A stretch of DNA of 34,560 nt. Origin: Clostridia bacterium (GTDB lineage: Bacteria; Bacillota; Clostridia; Oscillospirales; Acutalibacteraceae). The position numbers and the translations under genes were made by a program. Below are positions 6,459-15,050 of this stretch, in pieces; the first letter of the stretch is position 1; each line of letters begins with the position of its first letter. The DNA lies in assembly GCA_017429345.1 (NCBI GenBank), contig JAFRPB010000162.1, positions 1 through 34,560 of the forward strand, in the 5' to 3' direction. The notes below the pieces were generated by a model. The model made no database searches. It had not been told where the DNA came from and saw only the letters and a list, made by a program, of their open reading frames with translations.

Positions 6459-9183
6459 AAACATCGTAAAGGATTACAAGGCGGGAGATTCGAGCGTTCG
6501 CGCGCTGAATGATATCAGCGTCAATTTTCGTGAAAGCGAATTCGTAGCGATTCTCGGTCCGTCCGGCTGCGGCAAGACCACGATGCTCAATATCATCGGC
6601 GGACTCGATCAGTATACGAGCGGAGATCTCGTCATTAACGGAAAGTCGACAAAAACATATACCGATGACGATTGGGATACTTACCGCAATCATTCCGTCG
6701 GATTTGTATTTCAAAGCTATAACCTGATCCCGCACCAGACCGTGCTCGCGAATGTGGAGCTTGCGCTGACGCTCTCCGGCGTTTCCAAAAAGGAGCGCCG
6801 TGAAAGAGCAGTCAAAGCGCTTGAACGCGTCGGTCTCGGCGAGCAGATCAACAAAAGGCCCTCGCAGATGTCCGGCGGTCAGATGCAGCGCGTTGCGATC
6901 GCACGTGCCTTGATCAATGACCCGGATATTATTCTCGCAGACGAGCCGACAGGAGCGCTCGACAGTGAGACGAGCGTGCAGATCATGGAGCTTCTGCGTG
7001 AGATCTCCGCAGATAAGCTCATCATTATGGTCACACACAACCCGGAGCTTGCGCATAAATACGCGAACCGCATCGTCAGCTGTCTTGACGGCAGGATTGT
7101 GAATGACAGCCATCCTTTCTTCCCTGAGAAGGAAGACTACCGTATAGAGAAGAAAAAGGAACTTGAAGAGCAGGCGAAGGGCAGAAAGCCATCGATGTCG
7201 ATGTTCACGGCCTTTTCCTTGAGTATAAGAAATCTTGTTACGAAAAAAGGGCGCACTATTCTCGTCGCTGTAGCCGGAAGTATCGGTATCATCGGAATAG
7301 CGCTGATCCTCGCGCTTTCCAACGGAATCAATAATTATATCGATAAAGTCGAAAGCGACGCGCTGCTGCTGTTCCCGATGTCGATCGAGAAGGAAGCTGC
7401 AAATACGGATTCTCTGCTTGAGACCGCGCTCGGACTGAATCCGTTATTGGGCGTTGATCACGATACCGAAGACGCGGTATACGTGAATCAGTCTTTTTCG
7501 ACGATGCTCAATACATTTGTCGCGCAGTCTTCTTCGAATAATCTCAAAAGTTTCAAAAAATATATCGACGACAATGCCGATCGGTTTAACTCGCTGTGTT
7601 ATGATATACAGTTCAATTACGGCGTGGATCTGAATATTTACCGTGTCGATACGGGATCGAACATACAAGTAAATCCTTCGACTATGATGGACCAGATGAA
7701 CGTACAGGATCAGATGGCAGGTCTTGAGGGATTTGTTGATCTGGATTCCTATACAAATTTATGGAAACAGCTTGTCGGTGATAACGATACGATCCTCGAG
7801 CATTATGATATTGTCTGCGGCAGAATGCCTCAGGCATATAATGAGGTAGTTCTGATCGTTGACGGAAATAACGAGATTAACGAGGTCATGGCATACGCGC
7901 TCGGTTTAAAAGATCAGAGCTCCATGATGTCGGATCTGATGAGCGCGCTCGCCGGAAGCGGACTTGAAACAGACCGGACGCGATACACCTTTGAAGAGAT
8001 CCTGAATATGAAATATAAAATGCTGCTCAACAGCGACTATATGGTGAAAGACGAGCAGACAGGTCTTTGGGCGAGCATGAGGAACAATCCCATCTATGTG
8101 AACAGTATCATGGAAAACGGCGTTGATATCAGTATTGTCGGGGTGATCAAGCCGGCGAAGGATAATGTGCTTTCCGTCGGCACGGGATATATCGGTTATA
8201 CCGCAGAGCTCATGGATTATGCGATTGAAAATAACCACAATTCCGAAGTCGTGAAGCAGCAGCTCTCCGATACGAAGATCGACGTGCTTACGGGCGAGGA
8301 GTTTTTCGAACTGAGCGTCAATGATTTCGATCTTGCCGATATTGATCTGACGCTGATTGATTTCAACAAGCTTGATATCACTCCGTTCCTTTCAATGGTC
8401 GAGGATATAGACCTGTCTCAGATCAATATTATGGACCTTGCCTCTTTGTTTGATTTTTCAGATATTACAGACCTGCAGAAGAAGCTTATGGAGGGATATC
8501 TGACCGATGAGCAGGTCATTGCCATGAAGCAGGCTTATATTGATACGATCAGCGCGGATCGGACGCTTGAAAACACATATAATATAATCGGTTACGCAGA
8601 TCTTGACGCGCCGACCTCGATTTTTCTCTATCCTTTGGATTTCGACACAAAGGCGCAGGTCAATGAAATGATTGACTATTACAATAACAGCGTAACAGAT
8701 GAAGGGCATAAAGAACTGACGATCAACTGCACGGATTACATCGGGATCATCATGAATCTTGCGACTCAGGCGATAAATATTGTAACCTATACGCTTATCA
8801 TTTTTGTGGCGATATCTTTGGTCGTATCGTCTATTATGATCGGTATTATCACTTATGTTTCCGTGATTGAAAGAACAAAAGAGATCGGCATTCTGCGCAG
8901 TATCGGCGCGTCGAAGCGAGATATTTCCAATGTGTTCAACGCCGAGACGATCATCATCGGCTTTACGGCGGGAATGGTCGGTATTCTGACGACCGGTTTG
9001 TTGGAAATTCCGATCAATCTGCTGATGCGTCATTTCACAGGCGTGAATATCGGCGCGGTGCTGAGCTTCGGGAACGCTGCCTCTCTTGTCGGCGTGAGCG
9101 TTTTCATGACGTTTATCGCCGGGCTGATCCCGTCACGTATGGCAGCAAATAAAGACCCCGTCGAAGCTCTGCGTACGGACTGA
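6445..9183 (+). CDS. MacB-like ABC transporter, ATPase fused to FtsX-type permease
   Basis: The product has 912 residues, starting at ATG 6445 after AAGGAGGG at 6431-6438. The N-terminal ATPase shows Walker A GPSGCGKT (38-45), Q-loop FVFQSYNL, signature MSGGQMQR (142-149), Walker B IILADEPTGALD and switch His198. The permease part has a first membrane segment near 271-293, a large non-membrane domain of about 470 residues, and three C-terminal membrane segments; VIERTKEIGILRSIGASKRDI is typical of FtsX/MacB proteins. Known role of the family: mechanotransmission or export of lipoproteins, peptides and antibiotics rather than ordinary import. Four membrane helices in one chain suggest a homodimer. 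The upstream gene overlaps by 14 bases, so its anchored extracellular product is the obvious candidate partner. The substrate is unknown. Confidence 0.93.
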   Translation: MLVLKNIVKDYKAGDSSVRALNDISVNFRESEFVAILGPSGCGKTTMLNIIGGLDQYTSGDLVINGKSTKTYTDDDWDTYRNHSVGFVFQSYNLIPHQTVLANVELALTLSGVSKKERRERAVKALERVGLGEQINKRPSQMSGGQMQRVAIARALINDPDIILADEPTGALDSETSVQIMELLREISADKLIIMVTHNPELAHKYANRIVSCLDGRIVNDSHPFFPEKEDYRIEKKKELEEQAKGRKPSMSMFTAFSLSIRNLVTKKGRTILVAVAGSIGIIGIALILALSNGINNYIDKVESDALLLFPMSIEKEAANTDSLLETALGLNPLLGVDHDTEDAVYVNQSFSTMLNTFVAQSSSNNLKSFKKYIDDNADRFNSLCYDIQFNYGVDLNIYRVDTGSNIQVNPSTMMDQMNVQDQMAGLEGFVDLDSYTNLWKQLVGDNDTILEHYDIVCGRMPQAYNEVVLIVDGNNEINEVMAYALGLKDQSSMMSDLMSALAGSGLETDRTRYTFEEILNMKYKMLLNSDYMVKDEQTGLWASMRNNPIYVNSIMENGVDISIVGVIKPAKDNVLSVGTGYIGYTAELMDYAIENNHNSEVVKQQLSDTKIDVLTGEEFFELSVNDFDLADIDLTLIDFNKLDITPFLSMVEDIDLSQINIMDLASLFDFSDITDLQKKLMEGYLTDEQVIAMKQAYIDTISADRTLENTYNIIGYADLDAPTSIFLYPLDFDTKAQVNEMIDYYNNSVTDEGHKELTINCTDYIGIIMNLATQAINIVTYTLIIFVAISLVVSSIMIGIITYVSVIERTKEIGILRSIGASKRDISNVFNAETIIIGFTAGMVGILTTGLLEIPINLLMRHFTGVNIGAVLSFGNAASLVGVSVFMTFIAGLIPSRMAANKDPVEALRTD

Positions 9184-9274
9184 CAGCTCGAAAAAAATGG
9201 ATTCGTTCTCTTCCTGTAAATATTACCGTTCATCTCAATATTTTGACCGATTATCAAAAATAGTTATTATTATA

Positions 9275-9303
9275 TTGATTAGTAATGAATGATGTATTAT
9301 AAT
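9275..9303 (+). promoter_or_regulatory. Promoter for dockerin protein gene
   Basis: TTGATT (9275-9280), a 17-base spacer and a perfect TATAAT (9298-9303) lie about 50 bases before the ATG at 9355. No terminator is evident between the ABC gene stop (9183) and this promoter. Confidence 0.7.
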
Positions 9304-9354
9304 CAGAAGGTCAGTTTTTTGATGTGAATGATATTATTTTACAGGAGGATTTTT

Positions 9355-11064
9355 ATGAAGAAAATCACAAGAAACTCGTTGATCGTTTTGATCTCGGCTA
9401 TGCTGATTCTCGTGGCGCTGCCGCTCAGCTCCATCGCTTTTTCGGTAGAAGAAGAGGGATGGTGCGGCGAAAACGTGAGCTACAAGATTTACAGCAACGG
9501 CGAAGTCGTTCTCAGCGGCTCAGGACCGATGTATAATTATTCTTACTATAGTTATACCCCTGTAACGGAACCGTGGACAGACAATTATACGTCGGATGAG
9601 TACACCGAATGGAATTACCCCTGGGATGAAGATTATACCATGGAAGAAAACACCGATTGGTACGGTCCCTGGAACGAGGAGTATACGACGGAAGAAGACA
9701 CCGACTGGTATGGCCCCTGGGATGAGGAGTATACGACGGAAGAAGACACCGATTGGTATGGTCCCTGGGATGAGGAGTATACGACCGAAAGGTATGAAGG
9801 GCTTACAGATCATTGTTGTATCCCATGGGATGAAGATTATACCATGGAAGAAGGAACAACATACTGGAATGATCCGTATGATCCCTGGTATGAACCTTAT
9901 ACCGAGGGATATTTCTATTTAGATGATATGTCGCCTTTTGCGTATAATGAAAATATTACAAAGCTCACTGTTAAAAGCGGCGTAACGACAATCGGCACTA
10001 ATGCTTTTATCGGATGTGAAAATCTGAAGGAAATTGACTTCGGTGATATTGAGATTATTTATGACGACGCATTTTATAATTGTAACTCACTTGAAAAGAT
10101 CGAACTGCCGGGTACGATTAAAACGGTGAAGGATGCTGCAGCTTCTTCATGCAGAGGCTTGAAAACCGTGATATTCTCTGAAGGAGTCGAAAGAATTGAA
10201 GGTGATCCGTTCCTCGACTGCGATCTGTACGCTGCTCTTTTGCCGCAGAGTCTGGAGTATCTTTGCGGAGTAGCTTTCTGGTTGAGCGGCGTTGACTATA
10301 TTTTCTATGCCGGAACGGAAGAAATGTGGTATGATCTGATCGCTGCAAGCGATGGTTATTATGATTTTGATTCTGCTGTCATTATCTTTAACGCGACAGA
10401 AATCATCGAATTATCCACGGATCCCTATGAGCCCACAACAGATGAGGAATATACCGGCGAACCGATGACTTACACTGAGGCCTGGTCGACTATTATTTAT
10501 GATGATCCGACCGAAAAGGAATCCACGACAACGGATAACGATCCCACTGAAGTAACAACCGAAAACGTCACGGATGAGAAGAATACGACCGAGACAAAGA
10601 TTGACGACAGCACCACGGGCACTTCCGAATCTACAAGCGCAAAGGTAGACGACAGTACCACGGGTACGTCCGATTCTACGAGCGCGAAGGCGGACGACAG
10701 CACTACGGGTACTTCCGACTCCACGAGCGCGAAGGTAGACGACAGCACAAAAACGACGGAAAAGGTTGACGACAGCACAAAAGCGCCTGAATCGAGCGAA
10801 AAGACGACGGATGAGAAGACGACGTCTGCGCCCGGAAAAGAATATTCCGTCGGAGATATCAACAGAGACGGAAAGACAAACTCTTCCGACGCAAGATTTA
10901 TTCTTCGCGTTTCCGCCCGTTTGGAAAAGCTTGCCGACAATCTCAAGGCGCTTGCGGACGCGAACGGGGACGGAAAGATTAATTCCTCCGACGCGAGAAA
11001 GGTTTTGCGCATCGCAGCGAAGCTTGAACCCGCAGTCAGTCAGAAAGTACTGATCACCGGTTAA
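9355..11064 (+). CDS. Secreted dockerin protein with WYGPW repeats and LRR_5 (BspA-like) region
   Basis: The product has 569 residues, starting at ATG 9355, seven bases after AGGAGG (9343-9348); upstream in-frame ATGs lack such a site. In order it has a signal peptide (to about LPLSSIAFS), a short CGENVSYKIYSNGEVVLSGSG-like beta module, four 16-residue repeats of the form EDTDWYGPWDEEYTTE (residues 82-145), two degenerate copies, and BspA-type LRR_5 repeats (ITKLTVKSGVTTIGTNAF onward). A Thr/Ser-rich linker with VDDSTTGTS repeats follows. The C terminus is a type I dockerin (about 499-562) with two calcium-binding loops, GDINRDGKTNSSDAR and DANGDGKINSSDAR. Known: dockerins bind cohesins to build cellulosome-like or surface complexes. 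Inference: a secreted adhesin or binding protein recruited by a cohesin encoded elsewhere. Confidence 0.88.
   Translation: MKKITRNSLIVLISAMLILVALPLSSIAFSVEEEGWCGENVSYKIYSNGEVVLSGSGPMYNYSYYSYTPVTEPWTDNYTSDEYTEWNYPWDEDYTMEENTDWYGPWNEEYTTEEDTDWYGPWDEEYTTEEDTDWYGPWDEEYTTERYEGLTDHCCIPWDEDYTMEEGTTYWNDPYDPWYEPYTEGYFYLDDMSPFAYNENITKLTVKSGVTTIGTNAFIGCENLKEIDFGDIEIIYDDAFYNCNSLEKIELPGTIKTVKDAAASSCRGLKTVIFSEGVERIEGDPFLDCDLYAALLPQSLEYLCGVAFWLSGVDYIFYAGTEEMWYDLIAASDGYYDFDSAVIIFNATEIIELSTDPYEPTTDEEYTGEPMTYTEAWSTIIYDDPTEKESTTTDNDPTEVTTENVTDEKNTTETKIDDSTTGTSESTSAKVDDSTTGTSDSTSAKADDSTTGTSDSTSAKVDDSTKTTEKVDDSTKAPESSEKTTDEKTTSAPGKEYSVGDINRDGKTNSSDARFILRVSARLEKLADNLKALADANGDGKINSSDARKVLRIAAKLEPAVSQKVLITG
9598..9789 (+). 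repeat. Four 48-bp tandem repeats encoding WYGPWDEEYT units
   Basis: In-frame units lie at 9598-9645, 9646-9693, 9694-9741 and 9742-9789. The last three are nearly identical at DNA level, and partial copies lie on both sides (PWTDNYT before; PWDEDYTME and DPWYEPYTE after). Each unit pairs Trp/Tyr with Asp/Glu. Confidence 0.9.
10597..10782 (+). repeat. 45-bp tandem repeats in Thr/Ser-rich linker
   Basis: Three full 15-codon units (10597-10641, 10642-10686, 10687-10731) encode KVDDSTTGTSDSTSA variants, followed by two shortened units starting at 10732 and 10762. They form the flexible linker before the dockerin. Confidence 0.85.
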
Positions 11065-11080
11065 TTGATTTAAGAATAAC

Positions 11081-11111
11081 CTGCGCTGTCGGAACGTATC
11101 CGGCAGCGCAG
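11081..11111. other. Inverted repeat after dockerin gene, no T run
   Basis: A 13-base-pair stem (CTGCGCTGTCGGA with TCCGGCAGCGCAG) around a five-base loop lies 16 bases past the dockerin stop. No T run follows on the plus strand, so it may be a weak or factor-assisted terminator, or a 3'-end stabilising hairpin. Confidence 0.5.
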
Positions 11112-11177
11112 AAAAGCGAACTTGTATTTCACTCCATTTAATGAACATATCGTGATCTGAGTCAGATTACGATACAG

Positions 11178-11219
11178 AAAAAAAACTATGTGCGCCCGAC
11201 GTTGCCGTCGGGCGCACAT
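11178..11219 (-). terminator. Terminator of the xpaC-VWA-telA operon
   Basis: A perfect 14-base-pair stem (11219-11206 with 11201-11188) has a four-base loop. On the minus strand it is followed, after AG, by eight T residues (11185-11178). It lies 19 bases after the telA-like stop codon. Confidence 0.9.
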
Positions 11220-11238
11220 GGCTTTAATGGTTAAAAAC

Positions 11239-12369
11239 TCAGGAAATGCCCTCTTCAAGCTTGCGGATGCGTTTTTCGCCTTCTTCCGCGAGCTGCTGGA
11301 ACTGAACGATATTGTTCTTGATGCGGGGAAGAGCTTCCTGCTTATAGGTGCTGATCGCGTCAAGAGCTTCGAGAGCGTCGTTGAAAGCTTTGGTAAGCGT
11401 CTCGGGAGAGATATTCGCTTCCTCGCTTTGGCGCTGAATTTCCGCGCCCTGCTCTTTGAGCATTGTGCTTGTCGCTGTGATCATGCGGTTCGTTTCCTCA
11501 TTGAGAGCTTTGATCTTCTCAAGCACGATCTTCTGATCGTAAAGGGCGCCGGCGACGGTGACAGCTGTTCTCAGTGCCGCGACAGTGACGAGCTTTGCTC
11601 TGTCGACCGAGCGGATCAGCTCACGATTGTTGCGGCGGATGATTTCCATTGCGATGATGCCCTGCTGATTGACGACGAGAAGCTGCTGGAAATCCTGAAC
11701 GCGCTGACGCAGAGGATAAAGAATCTCTTCCTGAACGAACTTGATCTTGTCGGGATCGCCGTTTTCCGCCTGCATATTCGCGATCGCGTTTTCCAGTGCG
11801 GCGTCCATCTGAATCCCGATTTCAATATTCTGATTCAGCTGTTTAGTAAGCTGACGCATTGCGACCTGCTCGATCTCAAGCGTTGTATTATCGTTTTCAA
11901 GCGATCTTTTGCCGTTGTCGAGAGACTTCACGATCGAAGCGATTTCTTCGTCCGCGGTCTTGAATTTTTCAAAATATTTGCGCGCGGGATTGAAAAGCTT
12001 GCCGACCTTTCCTTTTTTCAGGAAATCCGCTTTTGAGGGATCGAGGTCGCGCATACGGATCGTCAGATCGACAAGACCCTTACTGACCTCGCCGCTCTCT
12101 CCGCCGGCCTCGCTGAACTGATACATGCGTTTCTGCAAAATCGCGTTTTTGCTTTCGGATTTCTTGAGAGCATCAAGACCGAAGCTTTCGATCGCGGATA
12201 CGCATTCTCTGCGGGATTCAAGATTGTCGAGATTAACGTTGAGGATCGTCTCGGAATTCTCGGCTACGACCGTAGTGATCTGCGTTCGTTCTTTTTCAGT
12301 GGTCGCGGTTTCGGCCTTTACGGCAGCCTTGATTTCTTCTTCCTGCGGTAATTCGAGTGTAAACGCCAT
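11239..12369 (-). CDS. TelA/KlaA-family toxic anion resistance protein
   Basis: The product has 376 residues, the usual length for TelA-like proteins (PF05816). It starts at ATG 12369 after GGAGGA. It is soluble and almost wholly helical, with coiled-coil stretches. Family-like segments include NPARKYFEKFKTADEEI, the region around QLNQNIEIGIQMDAALENA, and the central ILYPLRQRVQDFQQLLVVNQQGIIAMEIIRRNN followed by LIRSVDRAKLVTVAALRTAV. Known: homologues are linked to tellurite resistance and to cell-envelope or phage/colicin stress, and B. subtilis yaaN lies next to xpaC. The biochemical activity is unresolved. It is the last gene of a three-gene operon, 22 bases after the VWA gene, and a strong terminator follows. 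Confidence 0.93.
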   Translation of the reverse strand: MAFTLELPQEEEIKAAVKAETATTEKERTQITTVVAENSETILNVNLDNLESRRECVSAIESFGLDALKKSESKNAILQKRMYQFSEAGGESGEVSKGLVDLTIRMRDLDPSKADFLKKGKVGKLFNPARKYFEKFKTADEEIASIVKSLDNGKRSLENDNTTLEIEQVAMRQLTKQLNQNIEIGIQMDAALENAIANMQAENGDPDKIKFVQEEILYPLRQRVQDFQQLLVVNQQGIIAMEIIRRNNRELIRSVDRAKLVTVAALRTAVTVAGALYDQKIVLEKIKALNEETNRMITATSTMLKEQGAEIQRQSEEANISPETLTKAFNDALEALDAISTYKQEALPRIKNNIVQFQQLAEEGEKRIRKLEEGIS

Positions 12370-12391
12370 AATATTTTCCTCCTGAATTTAA

Positions 12392-14074
12392 TTACATATT
12401 TGCGTTGAAAAGCTGCTTGAGCTGATAGGTGATATCATCTGTGCCGGCGTTAATGCAGATGCCTTCATTGATATCGGAAAGCTGCGCAAGCGCGTCAATA
12501 TCGGCATTATAACCGATCGTGTAGATCGGGATCTTGAGTCCGGAGATAATATCGGAGATATCGGAGAGTGAATGCCCTTCGTTTGTTTCACCGTCGCTCA
12601 GAACAAAGATCATCGGTTTTGCTTCGGGCACCTCCGCAAGCTTGTCCTGTACCATCTTCATCGCGACGCATACCGCGTCAAAAGTTGCAGTCGTTCCGTT
12701 GGTCTGCAGCGACTCGATCGTTCCTTTAAACAGTGACTGCTGCGTCAGATCGAACTGAGCGATCGGCAGCTCGATTGTAACGATATCGCTGTAAGATACA
12801 AATCCGATATAGTTATCGGTATTGATATACTGCATGGAGTTGATCAGAGAATCCTTCAGTGCGTTGATCGGCTCGCCGACCATACTGCCCGATACGTCAG
12901 CGACAAATACGCAGACGATCGGTTTGCTGTCTTTATTCTCTTTGTAAAGTTTCTGCGCACTGATCAGCTCTTCACCGGTGTATTCATTGAGCATTTCGGT
13001 AAAACCGTTGGGAGCCGTATTGAAACCGTCCTTCTTCGCGAGCTCGGCTCCGTTTGCTTCGCAGTATTCCGCAAATTGCGTGAGGATCTGTTTCGCAACG
13101 TCGTCGGTGCTGTCGATTACGGCAAGCGGATTATCGTGGATATAACCGAAGGGAATAAACTGATAATTCTTTGACAGAGTCGCATCGTTCATGTAGTACT
13201 GATACTCAAGAACGAATGCGTCGAAGGTTCCGCGCTCGGCGGCGGTACGCATTTGCGTCGTTGTCATTGCGACGAAGGGCACGTTTGCCTGAAATGCGGT
13301 GAAACCGTTAACCGCTTTTTCAGATCCGATATTGCCGGGGGAGTAGCTGTCAAGCAGCGTGACAAGGAAGTTCATGCCGGTGGCGCTGGTGAAGGGATTT
13401 GTGTAACCCATGATGATCTTGTCGTCCGCCGTAGCCTGCGCAAGAGACATAACGCTCGCGTCGCCGTAGCTCTCGGTGAGCGTGCTGTAAGTGGTTTTGG
13501 TAAGCACAATACCCGCGTAGTTTTTCACAAGGGACTGCGCAGCGTAGGAAGTAGCGACGCCCTTGGAGTTGAGCATTTTAACCGAAAGAGAACTGGAAGG
13601 GGAGATCGCGTCGGGAACGTATTTCCCCGATGCGACATAATCGACCTGCTGACCGGAGGAAACCGTGCGAAGACGTACGGAAACCGGCGTTCCGTTGACA
13701 GTCGCGCCGCTGCGGTTAAAAGAGGTTACCATATCGCGGAGAAAACCGTCCGTTCCGGTTCCGGTTTTCTCGGAAGACGCGAAAATCTCAGCGAATTCGC
13801 TTGTGGTTTCGCGCACGGCGATGCTGTCGTCTGTCAGCTCCGGAAGCTCCTGAAACGTTGTGTCGTCATCGGAGTAGGTGACTGTGCTCTTGACCGGCGT
13901 GCCCTGAATCGGCGAAATGTCGTTGACATAACGCTCAAGTTTTGTCGCGGCGGAATCGGCATTGATCGTTTTTGTGTTCTTGCCTAGATTTCTCGTCAGC
14001 TTGAGACCGCCGAATACGGCGGCGACGACAACCACTGCGATCACGAGAAACACGATAATACCTTTTTTCTTCAT
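12392..14074 (-). CDS. Membrane-anchored substrate-binding-like plus von Willebrand factor A protein
   Basis: The product has 560 residues. One N-terminal hydrophobic segment (IIVFLVIAVVVVAAVFGGL) acts as anchor; there is no lipobox Cys. Residues ~90-370 read like a periplasmic-binding-protein fold, with segments such as GFLRDMVTSFNRSGATVNG, AISPSSSLSVKML and IIMGYTNPFTSATGMNFL. The C-terminal VWA domain (~385-550) has a complete metal site: D393-x-S395-x-S397 in DVSGSM, Thr in TNGTTAT and D494 in VLSDGETNEG. The start at 14074 follows AAGGATGGG. VWA domains bind protein partners through a metal. Inference: an outward-facing sensor or scaffold that works with the TelA-like and XpaC-like proteins on either side. 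The ligand is unknown. Confidence 0.9.
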   Translation of the reverse strand: MKKKGIIVFLVIAVVVVAAVFGGLKLTRNLGKNTKTINADSAATKLERYVNDISPIQGTPVKSTVTYSDDDTTFQELPELTDDSIAVRETTSEFAEIFASSEKTGTGTDGFLRDMVTSFNRSGATVNGTPVSVRLRTVSSGQQVDYVASGKYVPDAISPSSSLSVKMLNSKGVATSYAAQSLVKNYAGIVLTKTTYSTLTESYGDASVMSLAQATADDKIIMGYTNPFTSATGMNFLVTLLDSYSPGNIGSEKAVNGFTAFQANVPFVAMTTTQMRTAAERGTFDAFVLEYQYYMNDATLSKNYQFIPFGYIHDNPLAVIDSTDDVAKQILTQFAEYCEANGAELAKKDGFNTAPNGFTEMLNEYTGEELISAQKLYKENKDSKPIVCVFVADVSGSMVGEPINALKDSLINSMQYINTDNYIGFVSYSDIVTIELPIAQFDLTQQSLFKGTIESLQTNGTTATFDAVCVAMKMVQDKLAEVPEAKPMIFVLSDGETNEGHSLSDISDIISGLKIPIYTIGYNADIDALAQLSDINEGICINAGTDDITYQLKQLFNANM

Positions 14075-14107
14075 TTCATCCCATCCTTTATAAAAATATA
14101 TTTTATA

Positions 14108-14830
14108 TCATTTATAGTATTTCAATTCCGAGGTCAGTTTAGTGATTTCTTCAAGAAGCTCGTCCGCATCGTTTTCATTTCGGGAACTGCTGTCGGAGAT
14201 CTCAAGAGCGAGCGTATCCATTTTCAGAATCAGTTCTTCATTGACTGCGATCGAGTTTTTGATAAACTGCGTGTTCCGGTCATAGAGCTCAAGCTGCTTC
14301 TGCTGGATCTCGTCGGGGATCGTATCGCTTTTGTAGTTTTTCAGTCTGCGATATTCCGCGTCGTCGAACATCTGCATCCGCATGGCGACGTTGCGTATGT
14401 TATCGATCGCCGTCGCGCCGGCGGATTCGATGATGGACATATATCTTTCAAAACTCATTGAGCCGGTCTGAAATTTCACTTTGATGACCGCCGCTGTTCT
14501 GCGGGCGGATGCGGCGAGTCTTCGAAGCTGATCGATCGAAGTTCTGGCATAGGTGCCGAAATAAGACGAACTTGTGAATTCTTTCAGAAGCGCTTCCACC
14601 TGGTCCGGATTGGTCAACTCTTCCTTTTCCAGCATTTTCGGTTCCCGGAGAAGCTTGAAATTGCCGTAAACCAACGCGAAAGTCAGCGCGAGCCCGATAA
14701 TTATGGAAAAACCCGCCCGCAGTATACTCGGATCGGAAGGGCGAAGCCCTAACAAACCGTCGGAATACGCGATAACGGCGCCGGCTGCAATCGATAGATT
14801 CAATAAAATCAGTTTGATAATTCTTTTCAT
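14108..14830 (-). CDS. XpaC-like protein (5-bromo-4-chloroindolyl phosphate hydrolysis family)
   Basis: The product has 240 residues with two N-terminal membrane segments (LILLNLSIAAGAVIAYS and AGFSIIIGLALTFALVYG). A cytoplasmic helical domain follows, with TSIDQLRRLAASARR, GSMSFERYMSIIESA and a coiled-coil C terminus. This layout and its place in front of VWA and TelA genes match the XpaC family (PF10112), whose name comes from X-phosphate hydrolysis in B. subtilis; true enzymatic function is uncertain. The start is ATG 14830 after AAGGAAAAG. It is the first gene of the operon; the VWA gene starts 33 bases after its stop. Confidence 0.82.
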   Translation of the reverse strand: MKRIIKLILLNLSIAAGAVIAYSDGLLGLRPSDPSILRAGFSIIIGLALTFALVYGNFKLLREPKMLEKEELTNPDQVEALLKEFTSSSYFGTYARTSIDQLRRLAASARRTAAVIKVKFQTGSMSFERYMSIIESAGATAIDNIRNVAMRMQMFDDAEYRRLKNYKSDTIPDEIQQKQLELYDRNTQFIKNSIAVNEELILKMDTLALEISDSSSRNENDADELLEEITKLTSELKYYK

Positions 14831-14876
14831 TTTCTTTTCCTTATTTTGAGTTCAAGCCTAAACTAACCCGAATATC

Positions 14877-14905
14877 ATATTATCATATCCGAACAAAATT
14901 GTCAA
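14877..14905 (-). promoter_or_regulatory. Probable promoter for xpaC-VWA-telA operon
   Basis: On the minus strand a perfect TTGACA (14905-14900) is followed by GATAAT at 15-base spacing (14884-14879) or TAATAT at 17. The -35 is strong but the exact -10 is unclear. It shares the 220-base gap with the divergent deoC promoter. Confidence 0.45.
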
Positions 14906-14995
14906 TAATATTTACAATGAATCGATAAAAAAATATCGACAAGTATGCATATAAAAGTATTAAGAATTTTTTTGTCGGTTTTCTTGCTCTTGACA

Positions 14996-15024
14996 TTGTT
15001 GACAGAAATAAGGTAAACTATAAT
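14996..15024 (+). promoter_or_regulatory. Promoter for deoC-deoD-deoB
   Basis: TTGTTG (14996-15001), a 17-base spacer and a perfect TATAAT (15019-15024) lie 26 bases before the ATG at 15051. A direct repeat of TTGACA (14990-14995 and 14999-15004) overlaps the -35 and might be part of an operator. Confidence 0.6.
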
Positions 15025-15050
15025 TATAAATATTGTAAAGAGGTGTTTGT

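Noticed and set aside
9596-9922. Alternative-frame ORF across the 48-bp repeats
   Set aside because: The repeat length is a multiple of three, so every frame stays open; only the frame with signal peptide and dockerin is supported.
10597-10782. CRISPR-like spacing of short repeats
   Set aside because: The repeats are contiguous, coding and in frame, with no unique spacers.
10411-11148. Minus-strand ORFs opposite the Thr/Ser linker
   Set aside because: Low-complexity coding sequence keeps the reverse frames open; no start signal or domain is seen.
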